Part shown: piece after piece, positions 1 to 8,391 of the stretch | How the letters are laid out: the number at the start of each line of letters is the position of its first letter | How positions within the stretch are numbered: position 1 is the stretch's first letter | Assembly (NCBI GenBank): GCA_051871275.1 | Contig: JBJECR010000138.1 | Span: 1-27,587, forward strand | Reading direction: 5' to 3' | DNA: 27,587 bases | Origin: CAJUPY01 sp051871275 | Lineage (GTDB): Bacteria; Bacteroidota; Bacteroidia; Bacteroidales; Muribaculaceae | Made by a program: the position numbers and the translations under genes | The notes under the pieces: model-generated | What the model saw: only the letters and a program-made list of their open reading frames with translations | The model's database searches: none | What the model was told of the DNA's origin: nothing

Positions 1-37
1 GCCACTTTTGGAGTGCCTCGGCGTTTAGGGTGACGCA

Positions 38-430
38 ATGACGAAGTCAGGAAATTATTTAAGTCAATACATTGATTTACAAAAACTTCGTTCCGGTATC
101 CACGCAGACATCGTGTTTTCCACAAGTATTGAAGATTCATCTTTTATGATACCTCCAATGCTACTCATCACATTTGTAGAAAATGCTTTCAAATATGGAA
201 TTTCTTCTGATGCTTCCTGTTTTGTATATATAAGTCTATCTCAATACGGCAATAATTTAATTTTTAAAACAGAAAATTCTATTTCCGGAAGAATACAGAA
301 AGGAAGTGGAAAAGGGATAGAAAATTGTCACAAAAGACTTTCACTACTTTATCCCGGAAAATATCACTTGAATTATGGTACAAAATACAACAATACTTTT
401 GGATTACAACTTGAAATTACAAACGAATAA
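38..430 (+). CDS. C-terminal fragment of a LytS-type sensor histidine kinase
   Basis: This is the ATP-binding half of a two-component sensor kinase of the LytS/YehU class (His_kinase plus HATPase_c), the usual partner of LytTR regulators such as the next gene. Visible parts are the run ending in YIDLQKLR, normally found shortly after the phospho-accepting helix, the N box in PPMLLITFVENAFKYG (about residues 39-54), and the G box GSGKGIENCHKRL near residue 90. Membrane segments and the HFxFN histidine box are missing. The reading frame has an in-frame TAG at 26-28, and the first 37 bases are clearly GC-richer than the rest, so the kinase homology stops at about base 50 rather than running off the window edge. 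Either the gene is truncated by an inserted or rearranged sequence, or the assembly is chimeric there. The ATG at 38 is simply the first one available. The identity of the ATPase domain is secure; a functional product is doubtful. Confidence 0.8.
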   Translation: MTKSGNYLSQYIDLQKLRSGIHADIVFSTSIEDSSFMIPPMLLITFVENAFKYGISSDASCFVYISLSQYGNNLIFKTENSISGRIQKGSGKGIENCHKRLSLLYPGKYHLNYGTKYNNTFGLQLEITNE

Positions 431-431
431 T

Positions 432-1133
432 ATGAAATGTATAGCAATTGACGACGAACTGATAGCTTTAAAAATAATTGAAAAATACTGCGAGCGTTTT
501 GGCGACATAGAACTTGAAATTTACACTTCACCTGCTGCCGGTATGTGCAGAATCATGGAATGGCAGCCGGATGCAGTTTTCCTTGATGTTGAAATGAAAA
601 GTGTCCTTGGAACGGATTTGGCAAAGAAACTGCCCGCAAATATTGCAATAGTGTTCACAACTGCATACGCACAATATGCTATAGATGGTTTTGACGTTGA
701 TGCAGTAGATTTCCTTCACAAACCATTTTTCTTTGACAGATTTTCCAAGGCTATCACTAAAATACGCAAACGGATTGCCGTGAATGATTTAATTAAGAAA
801 TCCCAATCAGATGAACGACAAATAACCATTAACTGTGACTACAAAAAAATACGCATTTCAATTGATACAATTCTTTACATTGAATCCTTTGACAATTACG
901 TAAAGTTTCATACATCTGACGGTAAAACATACATCACAAAGCAACCACTATATACAGTTGAAAAAATGTTGCCGAGTGATGAATTCTTACGTATTCACCG
1001 CTCATACATCATTTCTAAGGCTCATATCTCCGGTTATAATAAGACCGAAGTTTATCTTAATCATTTAGACAAGCCTTTACCAATTGGCAAAAGCTATGCG
1101 GAGTCAATCAAACTAATTACTCCGGCTTCATAA
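432..1133 (+). CDS. LytTR-family response regulator (AgrA/LytR type)
   Basis: A 233-residue two-domain transcription regulator. The N-terminal receiver (about 1-115) has the acidic pair D7/D8, phospho-acceptor D52 in FLDVEM, the switch threonine at 76/77 in VFTTAY, and K97 in HKPFF. The C-terminal LytTR DNA-binding domain (about 128-228) contains ILYIESFDNYVKFHTSDGK and FLRIHRSYIIS, both typical of the fold. I chose the ATG at 432 because it makes the receiver begin with MKCIAIDDE and sits 1 nt after the kinase stop codon; a longer reading from 375 would add 19 unrelated residues inside the kinase gene. The pair would be one operon, with the kinase phosphorylating D52. The last 17 bp overlap the 3' end of the convergent gene on the other strand. 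The target genes cannot be read from the sequence. Confidence 0.95.
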   Translation: MKCIAIDDELIALKIIEKYCERFGDIELEIYTSPAAGMCRIMEWQPDAVFLDVEMKSVLGTDLAKKLPANIAIVFTTAYAQYAIDGFDVDAVDFLHKPFFFDRFSKAITKIRKRIAVNDLIKKSQSDERQITINCDYKKIRISIDTILYIESFDNYVKFHTSDGKTYITKQPLYTVEKMLPSDEFLRIHRSYIISKAHISGYNKTEVYLNHLDKPLPIGKSYAESIKLITPAS

Positions 1134-4077
1134 CTACACCCACACCCTTTCTGCCATTAAGCCCGATAAATAAGGGTGAATCAAATTTCACTATTCTGAT
1201 AAACTCTGACTCATAAGCAGCCGGTTGAGCATCCAGATAATCCAAATCATATAGTCCATCTTTAGAAAAAGGATTTATAGTGAAATATCCAACGCCAAAG
1301 GAAGTGAGATTCTGGAAAAAGTGAGTACCCTGGCTTGGTTCTATGCGGTAACCGGAAAGCGATGATTCGCATATCAATTTGGCATTGCAGATATCGGGCC
1401 ATTTAACGGGTATTCCAAGTGCATTGTCACTTGAGCCCCAACGTCCGGGACCTATAAGAATATAAAATTCTTCACGGTCTGCGAATTTTTTGTTTACCTC
1501 GCTAAGTTCACGTGCTATTGCCGGATTATTCATGGAATTAAAGTGTTGCGGACGAACATACACAATCGTATTAACACCCTCTATATTTCCATGTCCGAGC
1601 GAAGTATTGCTCTTTAATATCAATTTTTCATCAGGAATTTCCATTATGGAATTATCCACAATTTCCTTCTTGTCTATAATCGGGCGGATTTGTAACCAAT
1701 ACAGTTTACCTTTTGATTCTCCGTTTGGATTAATCATTCCTGCAAACTCTATTTCCACAGGGCGTTGCATCTCTTTTTGCCCTTCCGTAAGCATAAATTC
1801 AATGGACTTGGCAAGTGGAAACATATCATGTTGCAACACATTGGCGAAAGTCACAAGTTTTCTACCCGGACCGGCATCAGTATCGCGAATATATTGGTCG
1901 TACGCATCGTATGTGGAAACCATATATTTCAGATAACCTTTCTTTCCAAAATCTTGAATGGATGCACGATGAATATTAAAGCCATCGTTAACACAGAAGC
2001 TGGATTCATCTACACTTTTCATATCCAGTGCATAGAAATCTCTCTGCGTGTCACGAAGTGCAAGGTCCAACGTTGATGTTTGCAGAATCTTTCCCGGATG
2101 ACGGGGAGAAAAACGCAAACTTAAATTGCCGTCAACTATGTATTTTCCAAGTCCTACAGCAATTTCTGCCACACCATCTTCCGTTTGCTCCTCACCTATA
2201 GGATAATAGTTTAATGAGCGACCTACACCGGAGAATGAAGGGAAATAATAACCCTCAACTTCTTTACCCACAACTTCCTGAATAATAACAGCCATTTTTT
2301 CTTGGTCTATTACATTGCTGGTGGCTGTCATATATGCTTTAGAATCTGCATAAAATACAGATGCATAAACGCTTTTAATTGCATCACTGAGCATTTGCAG
2401 CATCACTTTCTTATCTTCCACATTTGGTATCATATATGTGGAATAAATGCCGGCAAACGGTTGATAATGTGAATCTTCAAGCAAACTGGAACTACGAATC
2501 GCAAGCGGGGTATGAACCACATCAAATAGTGCAAGAAAATCTTCATTAAGTCTTTCCGGCAATTTTGCTGCTATAAAATGGCGGAGAATTTCTTCATCGG
2601 GAGCAGGACTGAGAGCAATGGGATATAAGTCATTGCTTGTCATGAACTCATCAAAAATATCCGTACATAACACAACCGTCCTCGGAATAGATATTGTTAT
2701 TCCACCAAAATTGTCGCATATAGGGTGTTTTTTAATAATGGAATCCACGAATGCCAATCCCCTACCCTTACCTCCAAGAGAACCTTGACCTATACGGGCA
2801 AAATTTGCATAGTCATCAAAACGGTCTTTCTGGAATATGGCAACGACACCTCTATTTTTCATCTTGCGGTACTTTACTATCAAGTCGAAAATAAGTTGTC
2901 GTACCTTAGGAGCTTCATCCATTGTCATAAACCTATGGTCTTTTATCACGTCCGCTATAGGGAACATAGCACGAGAGTAAAACCAACGTGATAAGTCATT
3001 TCGCGAGCAGTGATAGTAAAGCACATCGTCGGGAATCTTGAAGATATTTTTCTGCATCTCCACAAGGTTTCGGATTCGCATAAACTCTTTGCCGGTATTT
3101 GGGTCTCGCATAATAAAATCTCCAAAACCGAAATTTTCCATAATGGCTTTACCCAAATCCACAGAAAGTTTTTTACTTCCTTTGTCAAGGAATATACCGT
3201 CAAACTCACTCATGTGTTTTTCATTTTCGAGTTCCGTAGATTCCACAATTATTGGCAAATACGGGTCTTTTGAACGCATATAGTTTGCCAAGCGTATTCC
3301 GGCTTTACGGTCTTTAAAGTCTTCTCGTTTAAATGAAACATCACTGATAACACCCAGAATGTTTTGACCATATTTTTCGTATAATTCCATTGCTTCCTCA
3401 TAGTTTCGAGCAAGCATCACCTTTGGTCTTCCACGCATACGGAGCATCCTTTCGTGCTCATTCAGTGCCTCTGTTGAGAAAACAAGCGACTGTTTGAGGA
3501 GGAACTTATATATGTGTGGCAGTATGGAAGAATAGAAACGTATGGAGTCTTCCACAAGAAGAATCATCTGAACACCAACCACATTCACATCGTTTTCAGC
3601 ATTCATTTTGTCCTCAAGCAGTTTAATGATAGCCAACAGCAAATCCACATTTCCAAGCCATGAGAAAACGTAATCTACGGCAGACAAATCTTCCGTAGAA
3701 ATTCTTCGTGAAACTTCTTTGGAGAATGGTGTAAGCACAACGAATGGTATATTCGGATGTTCTGCCTTAATATCTTTTGCTACAGTAAATGTTTCCGAAA
3801 TATCGCTACCCGGCATTGCTATTATCAAGTCAAAATTTTTTAACGACAGTGCATGGAGAGCATCGGAAATATGTGCCACACGAGTCACTCGTGGTGGAGA
3901 ACTCAAATTAAGTGATACATATTCGAAATATAATTGTTCTTCAACACGTCCGTCTTCTTCCATAATAAAAGCATCGTATGGCGACGCGATAAGCAACACG
4001 TTGAAGATTCTTCGTTGCATCAAATCCTGAAATGCTGTATCTTTCAGATACATTTGGCTTAAACTATCCTCATTCAT
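1117..4077 (-). CDS. Receiver / PEP-pyruvate-binding (PPDK_N, ATP-grasp) domain protein
   Basis: A 986-residue protein usually annotated in Bacteroidota as phosphoenolpyruvate synthase or PEP/pyruvate-binding protein. The order is a receiver-like domain (about 25-155, starting RIFNVLLIASPYDAF) without clear catalytic residues; a second receiver (about 170-315) with E176/D177 in LLVEDS, candidate phospho-acceptor D246 in GVISDVSF and K299; then the PPDK_N nucleotide-binding domain, with GQGSLGGKGRGLAF at about 430-443, TPLAIRSSSLLED further on, and EIEF...LQIRPI at its end. A C-terminal region of about 190 residues follows. I see neither the swivelling phosphohistidine domain nor the PEP/pyruvate barrel of true PEP synthase, so that enzyme name is probably wrong. 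The start at 4077 (MNEDSL) is preferred over an upstream TTG at 4101, because the TTG lies inside the promoter box at 4099-4106. It overlaps the convergent response regulator by 17 bp. Confidence 0.85.
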   Translation of the reverse strand: MNEDSLSQMYLKDTAFQDLMQRRIFNVLLIASPYDAFIMEEDGRVEEQLYFEYVSLNLSSPPRVTRVAHISDALHALSLKNFDLIIAMPGSDISETFTVAKDIKAEHPNIPFVVLTPFSKEVSRRISTEDLSAVDYVFSWLGNVDLLLAIIKLLEDKMNAENDVNVVGVQMILLVEDSIRFYSSILPHIYKFLLKQSLVFSTEALNEHERMLRMRGRPKVMLARNYEEAMELYEKYGQNILGVISDVSFKREDFKDRKAGIRLANYMRSKDPYLPIIVESTELENEKHMSEFDGIFLDKGSKKLSVDLGKAIMENFGFGDFIMRDPNTGKEFMRIRNLVEMQKNIFKIPDDVLYYHCSRNDLSRWFYSRAMFPIADVIKDHRFMTMDEAPKVRQLIFDLIVKYRKMKNRGVVAIFQKDRFDDYANFARIGQGSLGGKGRGLAFVDSIIKKHPICDNFGGITISIPRTVVLCTDIFDEFMTSNDLYPIALSPAPDEEILRHFIAAKLPERLNEDFLALFDVVHTPLAIRSSSLLEDSHYQPFAGIYSTYMIPNVEDKKVMLQMLSDAIKSVYASVFYADSKAYMTATSNVIDQEKMAVIIQEVVGKEVEGYYFPSFSGVGRSLNYYPIGEEQTEDGVAEIAVGLGKYIVDGNLSLRFSPRHPGKILQTSTLDLALRDTQRDFYALDMKSVDESSFCVNDGFNIHRASIQDFGKKGYLKYMVSTYDAYDQYIRDTDAGPGRKLVTFANVLQHDMFPLAKSIEFMLTEGQKEMQRPVEIEFAGMINPNGESKGKLYWLQIRPIIDKKEIVDNSIMEIPDEKLILKSNTSLGHGNIEGVNTIVYVRPQHFNSMNNPAIARELSEVNKKFADREEFYILIGPGRWGSSDNALGIPVKWPDICNAKLICESSLSGYRIEPSQGTHFFQNLTSFGVGYFTINPFSKDGLYDLDYLDAQPAAYESEFIRIVKFDSPLFIGLNGRKGVGVVMKPE

Positions 4078-4098
4078 CGGGCAAAAATTTTTAACACG

Positions 4099-4106
4099 CA
4101 AAAATA
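4099..4106 (-). promoter_or_regulatory. Bacteroidota -7 promoter box upstream of the receiver/PPDK_N gene
   Basis: On the minus strand the sequence reads TATTTTTG, a perfect TAnnTTTG box, ending 21 bases before the ATG at 4077. No good TTTG -33 element stands at the expected distance. It lies just downstream of the LRR gene terminator, so this gene appears to have its own transcript. The box also argues against the TTG start at 4101. Confidence 0.6.
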
Positions 4107-4140
4107 CTAATATTTTTCTTTTCTTTTGCTAAAATGTCAC

Positions 4141-4176
4141 AAAAAAAGGTTGCACCGGACAATTTCCAATGCAACC
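4141..4176 (-). terminator. Rho-independent terminator of the LRR protein gene
   Basis: Read on the minus strand, GGTTGCA (4176-4170) and TGCAACC (4154-4148) form a 7-bp stem with a 15-nt loop. A further GGA/TCC pairing is possible inside the loop. A run of seven T follows at once (4147-4141). It begins 25 bases after the LRR stop codon and precedes the next gene's promoter. Confidence 0.85.
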
Positions 4177-4201
4177 TCATAATTCTAAAATATTTTATTT
4201 A

Positions 4202-5797
4202 CTAAAGAACCACTTTATATGCTTTACCCTCAATTTGAAGAATGTACATACCTTTGTTCATTTTTAAATCGACAAAAGGTAATTTTTGCCCGGAAATTGA
4301 ATAGAGTGCAGCATTTTTAGTTTCATCGGACAAAATGATTTGTCCATCTGATATGATAAACTCAGGATTTGACTCAAACGAAATAGATTCAACTCCACTA
4401 ATTTCTGTAATGTTGGCAAAATCCCAACCATTAGCCGAGGAATAATCGGCAACTGAATTCTCCGGAACTTGAAGAATAGCGGTATCTTTTACAATCTGCT
4501 TAAATACATTGTTTCCCATAGTTGGAGGAACTGTATTCAAACATTTTATAATTGAAATCTTCTCGCAATTTCCGAAAGCAGAGTTTCCAATACTTGTCAA
4601 ACTTTCAGGTAATTCGATTTCTTTCAATGATGTGGAAGAGGCGAATGCATTGTATTCAATTTCGGTGATAGTATTGGGGATTATCATCATATTTACACTT
4701 TCGTCTTGTGAATATGGGATTAATTTACTTGTATGTGTTTCTTCACTTTTTACTTCTATTTTTTCAAGTAAAGATGCCCCTGAGAATAAATAACCACCTA
4801 TAGAAGTAACATTTGAACCAATTTCCGCATATTTAAGTGCCGGAAAGTGATTTGAATATGCGTATTGCCCACTGAGTGTTCTACCCAGATATAAAATTTC
4901 AACATATTTGAAGTCATCAACATACATTGTCAATACATCTTCACTATCTTCAATTACCAACTCGGACAGTGATGTACATTCACCAAAACAATTATTAACT
5001 TTGGTAACATTTTTTGGTATTGTAACTGTTTGTAACCCGGATTTATAAAATGCGCCGCTATCTATTGTAGAAAGTGTAGAAGGGAATGAGACACTTTTCA
5101 AAAGTGAACACATATAAAAAGCATTTTTGCCAATGGAAACAATAGAACCGCCTAATTTTAAATCTTCAATAGCTGTACACCCATAAAAAGCATAAGGATA
5201 AATTTCACTCAAACCATTACCAATAGCGGCCTCTTTAAGAGTTGTAATTTCTCTAAAAGGACTTGTTGTTCCAAAAAACAAGTAATTTCTACCAAGGTAA
5301 AGCTTCTTCAACGGACAATCGGCAAATAGTTTATTATTCGTTTGGTCAAGATTGCTTAAATCTAGATTCTCATTAGAATCTTCAATATTTACTTCTTCCA
5401 AACCGGTGCAGCCGGACAATGCCAAGCCATAAATCTTTTTAACAGAAGTGGGAACACATAATTGGCTCATCGACGTGCAATTTTGAAAAGCATTGTCGTG
5501 TATATAAGCAATATTATTTGTAAGTTTTACTGCAGTGATGTCCTTACAATCGTGAAAAGCACTTTCTGCTATTTCAGTAATTTTGTATGTAACATCGTTA
5601 ATATTCACAATCTCGGGAATTACAACTTCGCCTTTTGCATACTGTGAATTTGCATCAGCATCAATAGACAAAAATGTTATTGCCACATTACCGTCTGTGG
5701 TAAAATTATATGCAAATTGTTCGTCCTTAAAATCGTATGCTTGCGATTCAAAAACAACGACAATAAACAAGCTGATTAAATATGCAAATCTCTTCAT
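4202..5797 (-). CDS. BspA-like leucine-rich repeat protein with T9SS type A sorting domain
   Basis: A secreted surface protein of 531 residues. It has a signal peptide at 1-20 (MKRFAYLISLFIVVVFESQA), then irregular repeats of about 23 residues of the BspA/Treponema LRR type (LRR_5), visible as recurring AFxxCxxL and SLxSIGNSAF patterns from about residue 60 to 465. The C-terminal 60 residues (IISDGQIILSDETK, then YSISGQKL and NKGMYILQIEGKAYKV) match the compact beta-sandwich sorting tail of T9SS type A cargo, which is removed during export and anchoring. BspA-type LRRs in oral and gut bacteria are associated with adhesion to host or bacterial ligands; the ligand here is unknown. The gene has its own terminator and an imperfect promoter, so it is probably monocistronic. 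Family assignment is firm, function inferred. Confidence 0.92.
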   Translation of the reverse strand: MKRFAYLISLFIVVVFESQAYDFKDEQFAYNFTTDGNVAITFLSIDADANSQYAKGEVVIPEIVNINDVTYKITEIAESAFHDCKDITAVKLTNNIAYIHDNAFQNCTSMSQLCVPTSVKKIYGLALSGCTGLEEVNIEDSNENLDLSNLDQTNNKLFADCPLKKLYLGRNYLFFGTTSPFREITTLKEAAIGNGLSEIYPYAFYGCTAIEDLKLGGSIVSIGKNAFYMCSLLKSVSFPSTLSTIDSGAFYKSGLQTVTIPKNVTKVNNCFGECTSLSELVIEDSEDVLTMYVDDFKYVEILYLGRTLSGQYAYSNHFPALKYAEIGSNVTSIGGYLFSGASLLEKIEVKSEETHTSKLIPYSQDESVNMMIIPNTITEIEYNAFASSTSLKEIELPESLTSIGNSAFGNCEKISIIKCLNTVPPTMGNNVFKQIVKDTAILQVPENSVADYSSANGWDFANITEISGVESISFESNPEFIISDGQIILSDETKNAALYSISGQKLPFVDLKMNKGMYILQIEGKAYKVVL

Positions 5798-5828
5798 AAT
5801 GTAAATATTAAATTTTAACGTATTACTT

Positions 5829-5852
5829 CAAAATAACTTAGGTAGTAACCTA
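5829..5852 (-). promoter_or_regulatory. Possible promoter box and adjacent small inverted repeat upstream of the LRR gene
   Basis: On the minus strand an imperfect -7 box, TATTTTG (one T short of TAnnTTTG), lies at 5835-5829, about 30 bases before the LRR start. Directly upstream is TAGGT-TACT-ACCTA (5852-5839), a perfect 5-bp inverted repeat with a 4-nt loop. This could be a weak terminator for the nitroreductase-like gene, which ends at 5875, or an operator. The evidence does not decide between them. Confidence 0.3.
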
Positions 5853-5874
5853 TAAATTAGGACAATAATAAATA

Positions 5875-6513
5875 CTATTTTGCGTAACCAACAGGGTTGT
5901 TCATAATTGGTTTTTGTTTTTCAGACAATTTGAGAAGACTGCGAATTGCATCTACATCCATAGTGGCACGTGGCACGGTACTCAGTCCAACGGATTGGCA
6001 ATATAAATTTATGTTCTCAGACACATTTCCTGCATCAACACAACCCATCATTATTGCTTTTTCATCGTCCATACCGAATTTTTCCAGGTCTATAACCATA
6101 ACGATAGAAACAGGTGCATCAAGCACAAATTCTTGCATTCTTTCCTCTGTTCCCGCTACAATACGGCGGTAGTCACCCTCTGCACAAAAAGAAAGGAGGT
6201 TTTGATTTGCAATGTATTCATACACTGCAGCTTCATTGAAAACAAAAATTCTAATTTCCTGACGATTCATAGCAGACGGAGCTGTACGGTGATTATCATC
6301 TCGGCTCATACCATTTGCCGCCCAGCATAGATTGCTTATTTCTGGGAGAGAAAGCGTTTTAGACTTATCATAATCGCGTACGGAATGGCGAGTTTTAAGT
6401 GTTTCCACCATACTTAGTGATTTTTGTGACATATCCGATGACGGAAGTTCAATGTTTTGTGCAGTTGCACATGATGTTAATGTTATCATCAAGGATAAAA
6501 ATATATTTTTCAT
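5875..6513 (-). CDS. Exported nitroreductase-family protein (putative lipoprotein)
   Basis: A 212-residue FMN-type nitroreductase fold protein of the SagB/ThcOx-like branch. The domain begins at ETLKTRHSVRDYDK (about 38-51), where the arginines normally contact FMN phosphate. It continues through RTAPSAMNRQEIRIFVF (about 81-97) and AGNVSENINLYCQSVGLSTV (about 160-180), the usual helix lining the flavin. The N-terminus is a short hydrophobic signal with a lipobox LTSC (Cys15), although cleavage by signal peptidase I after ATA is also possible. Most nitroreductases are cytosolic, so an exported form is notable. No K-D/E-rich surface-export signal follows the cysteine, which suggests the periplasmic side of a membrane. 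It begins 51 bp after the ClC gene and could be read through from it. The substrate is unknown. Confidence 0.88.
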   Translation of the reverse strand: MKNIFLSLMITLTSCATAQNIELPSSDMSQKSLSMVETLKTRHSVRDYDKSKTLSLPEISNLCWAANGMSRDDNHRTAPSAMNRQEIRIFVFNEAAVYEYIANQNLLSFCAEGDYRRIVAGTEERMQEFVLDAPVSIVMVIDLEKFGMDDEKAIMMGCVDAGNVSENINLYCQSVGLSTVPRATMDVDAIRSLLKLSEKQKPIMNNPVGYAK

Positions 6514-6564
6514 TGTTGTTAAATTTTTAGTTTAAGAAATTATGCATACATATTTAATTTATAA

Positions 6565-8391
6565 TCAATCATCTGAATAGTGGCGGAGTACGCGACGATA
6601 GGAATTAAAGATTTTGGACTTGGACACAAAGCCCACATATTTACCTTTATCTACTACCGGCAAGTTCCATGCTCCCGTATCATCAAAAATTTTCATGACT
6701 CGTTCCATAGATTCATTTATTTCAATTTTTGCAGGAGGAGCACTCATAAAACGGCGTACGTACATTCGCTTATATAAGTCCGGACGGAACATAATATTAC
6801 GGATTTCATCAAGCAGAACAACACCTAAAAGCGTTCCTTTAGAGTCAATAACCGGGAATAAGTTTCGATTACTCTTGGAGATGACATCTACCATTTGCTT
6901 TAGATTCATATCCGGGTTTACAGTCATAAAATCCTGCTCTATTACACTGTCCATCTTGAGCAACGTAAGCACAGCACGGTCTTTATGGTGTGTTAGTAAT
7001 TCGCCTCTTTGAGCAAGACGCATAGTGTAAATGCTAAACGGCTCAAAAAGTTTTATTGTGCCATACGAAATAGCCGATACAATAAGCAGTGGCAAGAAAA
7101 GGTCGTAGCCACCGGTCATTTCTGCGGTAAGGAAGATGGCCATAAGAGGTGCATGCATTACTCCGCTCATCACGCCCGCCATGCCTATAAGTGCAAAATT
7201 CTTTATAGACAAATCAAGTCCCGGCACAAAATTATTAAGCAGAAACGCAAAGAAAAATCCTGTCATACAGCCCACATATAGTGAGGGTGCAAATGTACCA
7301 CCTACTCCACCTCCTCCATTTGTGGCAGAAGTTGCAAACGCCTTAAAAAGCACTATGCACCCAACAAAAAACAATATGAACCAGTTATTTCCTCCATCAG
7401 AATAAAATATTGAACTTTCAACAATTGAAGATGGTTCGCCACCGAGCAAACCGTTTATTGAGGAATAACCTTCACCGTAAAGCGGTGGAAAAAGGAAAAT
7501 AAGTCCGGCAAGAATTATTCCACCTATCAGTCCTCGTTTCCATTGCGACGTAAGTTTTTTCTTGAAAAAGTTTTCCATCATATTCATCACTCGCGTAAAG
7601 TATAGCGAAACAAGCCCGCAAAGGACACCGAGGAGAATTACAAATGGAATACGCTGCATAACGAATTTTTCGCTCTGTACAAAGAAAAATTCCAAGTCGT
7701 AACCGGTAAATATATATGCCAATGTTGCTGCTGTGACAGAAGAAATAAGAAGCGGCATTACGGAAACCGTAGTCAAATCAAGCATGAGCACTTCTATAGT
7801 AAAAAGCACTCCTGCTATTGGTGCTTTGAAGATGCCTGCAATACCGGCAGCGGCACCGCATCCCACAAGAATCATCAAAATTCGCGGCGACATCTTGAAA
7901 AGTTGTCCTAGATTACTTCCTATTGAAGCACCCGTTGCCACAATAGGACCTTCAGCTCCCACAGAACCGCCAAAACCAATCGTCATAGCAGAAGCAATCA
8001 CGGAAGAATACATATTATGTGGCTTCAAACGACTCTTGTTCTGAGAAATAGCATAAAGCACACGAGTTACACCATGTGATATGTTGTCTTTTACGAAGAA
8101 CCGAACGTATGCCGTTGCAAGGATAATACCAATAAACGGATAAATGAGGTACATATAGTTTGCACCTGTAATTTCAATGTGGCTTGTAAGATTGGAGGAG
8201 ATAAGGTGTATAAGAAATTTCAGTAACAACGCTGCAATACCACCAAAAAGACCCGTGAGAAATGCCAGAAAAATAACAAAAGATTTCTCCTTTACATGCT
8301 TTTCTCTCCATAGGAGAAACCGCATCCATAGGTCTGTCTTTTTGGTATCTGCTGCAGTTTCGGTAGCTGTTGAAGTTTGTGTTTCCGTCAT
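6565..8391 (-). CDS. ClC-family chloride channel/transporter with C-terminal CBS pair
   Basis: A 608-residue inner-membrane ClC protein. A short hydrophilic N-terminus is followed by about 16-18 membrane helices (roughly 35-455) and two CBS domains (about 477-600) that commonly bind adenine nucleotides. Selectivity-filter motifs are present: GGSVGAEGP with the gating glutamate at E147 (E148 in E. coli ClC-ec1), GIFKAPIAGVLFTIE (187-200) and GGTFAPSLYVG. The residue aligned with the ClC-ec1 proton glutamate E203 is V201, the residue found in animal ClC channels such as ClC-0 and ClC-1. This leaves open whether it exchanges Cl-/H+ or conducts passively. The start codon overlaps the tsaC stop by 4 bp, so the two genes are translationally coupled in one operon. 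Family certainty is high; transport mode is open. Confidence 0.95.
   Translation of the reverse strand: MTETQTSTATETAADTKKTDLWMRFLLWREKHVKEKSFVIFLAFLTGLFGGIAALLLKFLIHLISSNLTSHIEITGANYMYLIYPFIGIILATAYVRFFVKDNISHGVTRVLYAISQNKSRLKPHNMYSSVIASAMTIGFGGSVGAEGPIVATGASIGSNLGQLFKMSPRILMILVGCGAAAGIAGIFKAPIAGVLFTIEVLMLDLTTVSVMPLLISSVTAATLAYIFTGYDLEFFFVQSEKFVMQRIPFVILLGVLCGLVSLYFTRVMNMMENFFKKKLTSQWKRGLIGGIILAGLIFLFPPLYGEGYSSINGLLGGEPSSIVESSIFYSDGGNNWFILFFVGCIVLFKAFATSATNGGGGVGGTFAPSLYVGCMTGFFFAFLLNNFVPGLDLSIKNFALIGMAGVMSGVMHAPLMAIFLTAEMTGGYDLFLPLLIVSAISYGTIKLFEPFSIYTMRLAQRGELLTHHKDRAVLTLLKMDSVIEQDFMTVNPDMNLKQMVDVISKSNRNLFPVIDSKGTLLGVVLLDEIRNIMFRPDLYKRMYVRRFMSAPPAKIEINESMERVMKIFDDTGAWNLPVVDKGKYVGFVSKSKIFNSYRRVLRHYSDD

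Noticed and set aside
1490..2076. Two plus-strand frames of 148 and 103 codons inside the receiver/PPDK_N gene.
   Set aside because: They overlap each other and the strongly supported minus-strand gene, and have no domain-like composition.
1117..4077. Identification as a working phosphoenolpyruvate synthase or pyruvate phosphate dikinase.
   Set aside because: Only the nucleotide-binding domain is recognisable; the phosphohistidine and PEP/pyruvate domains are not seen.
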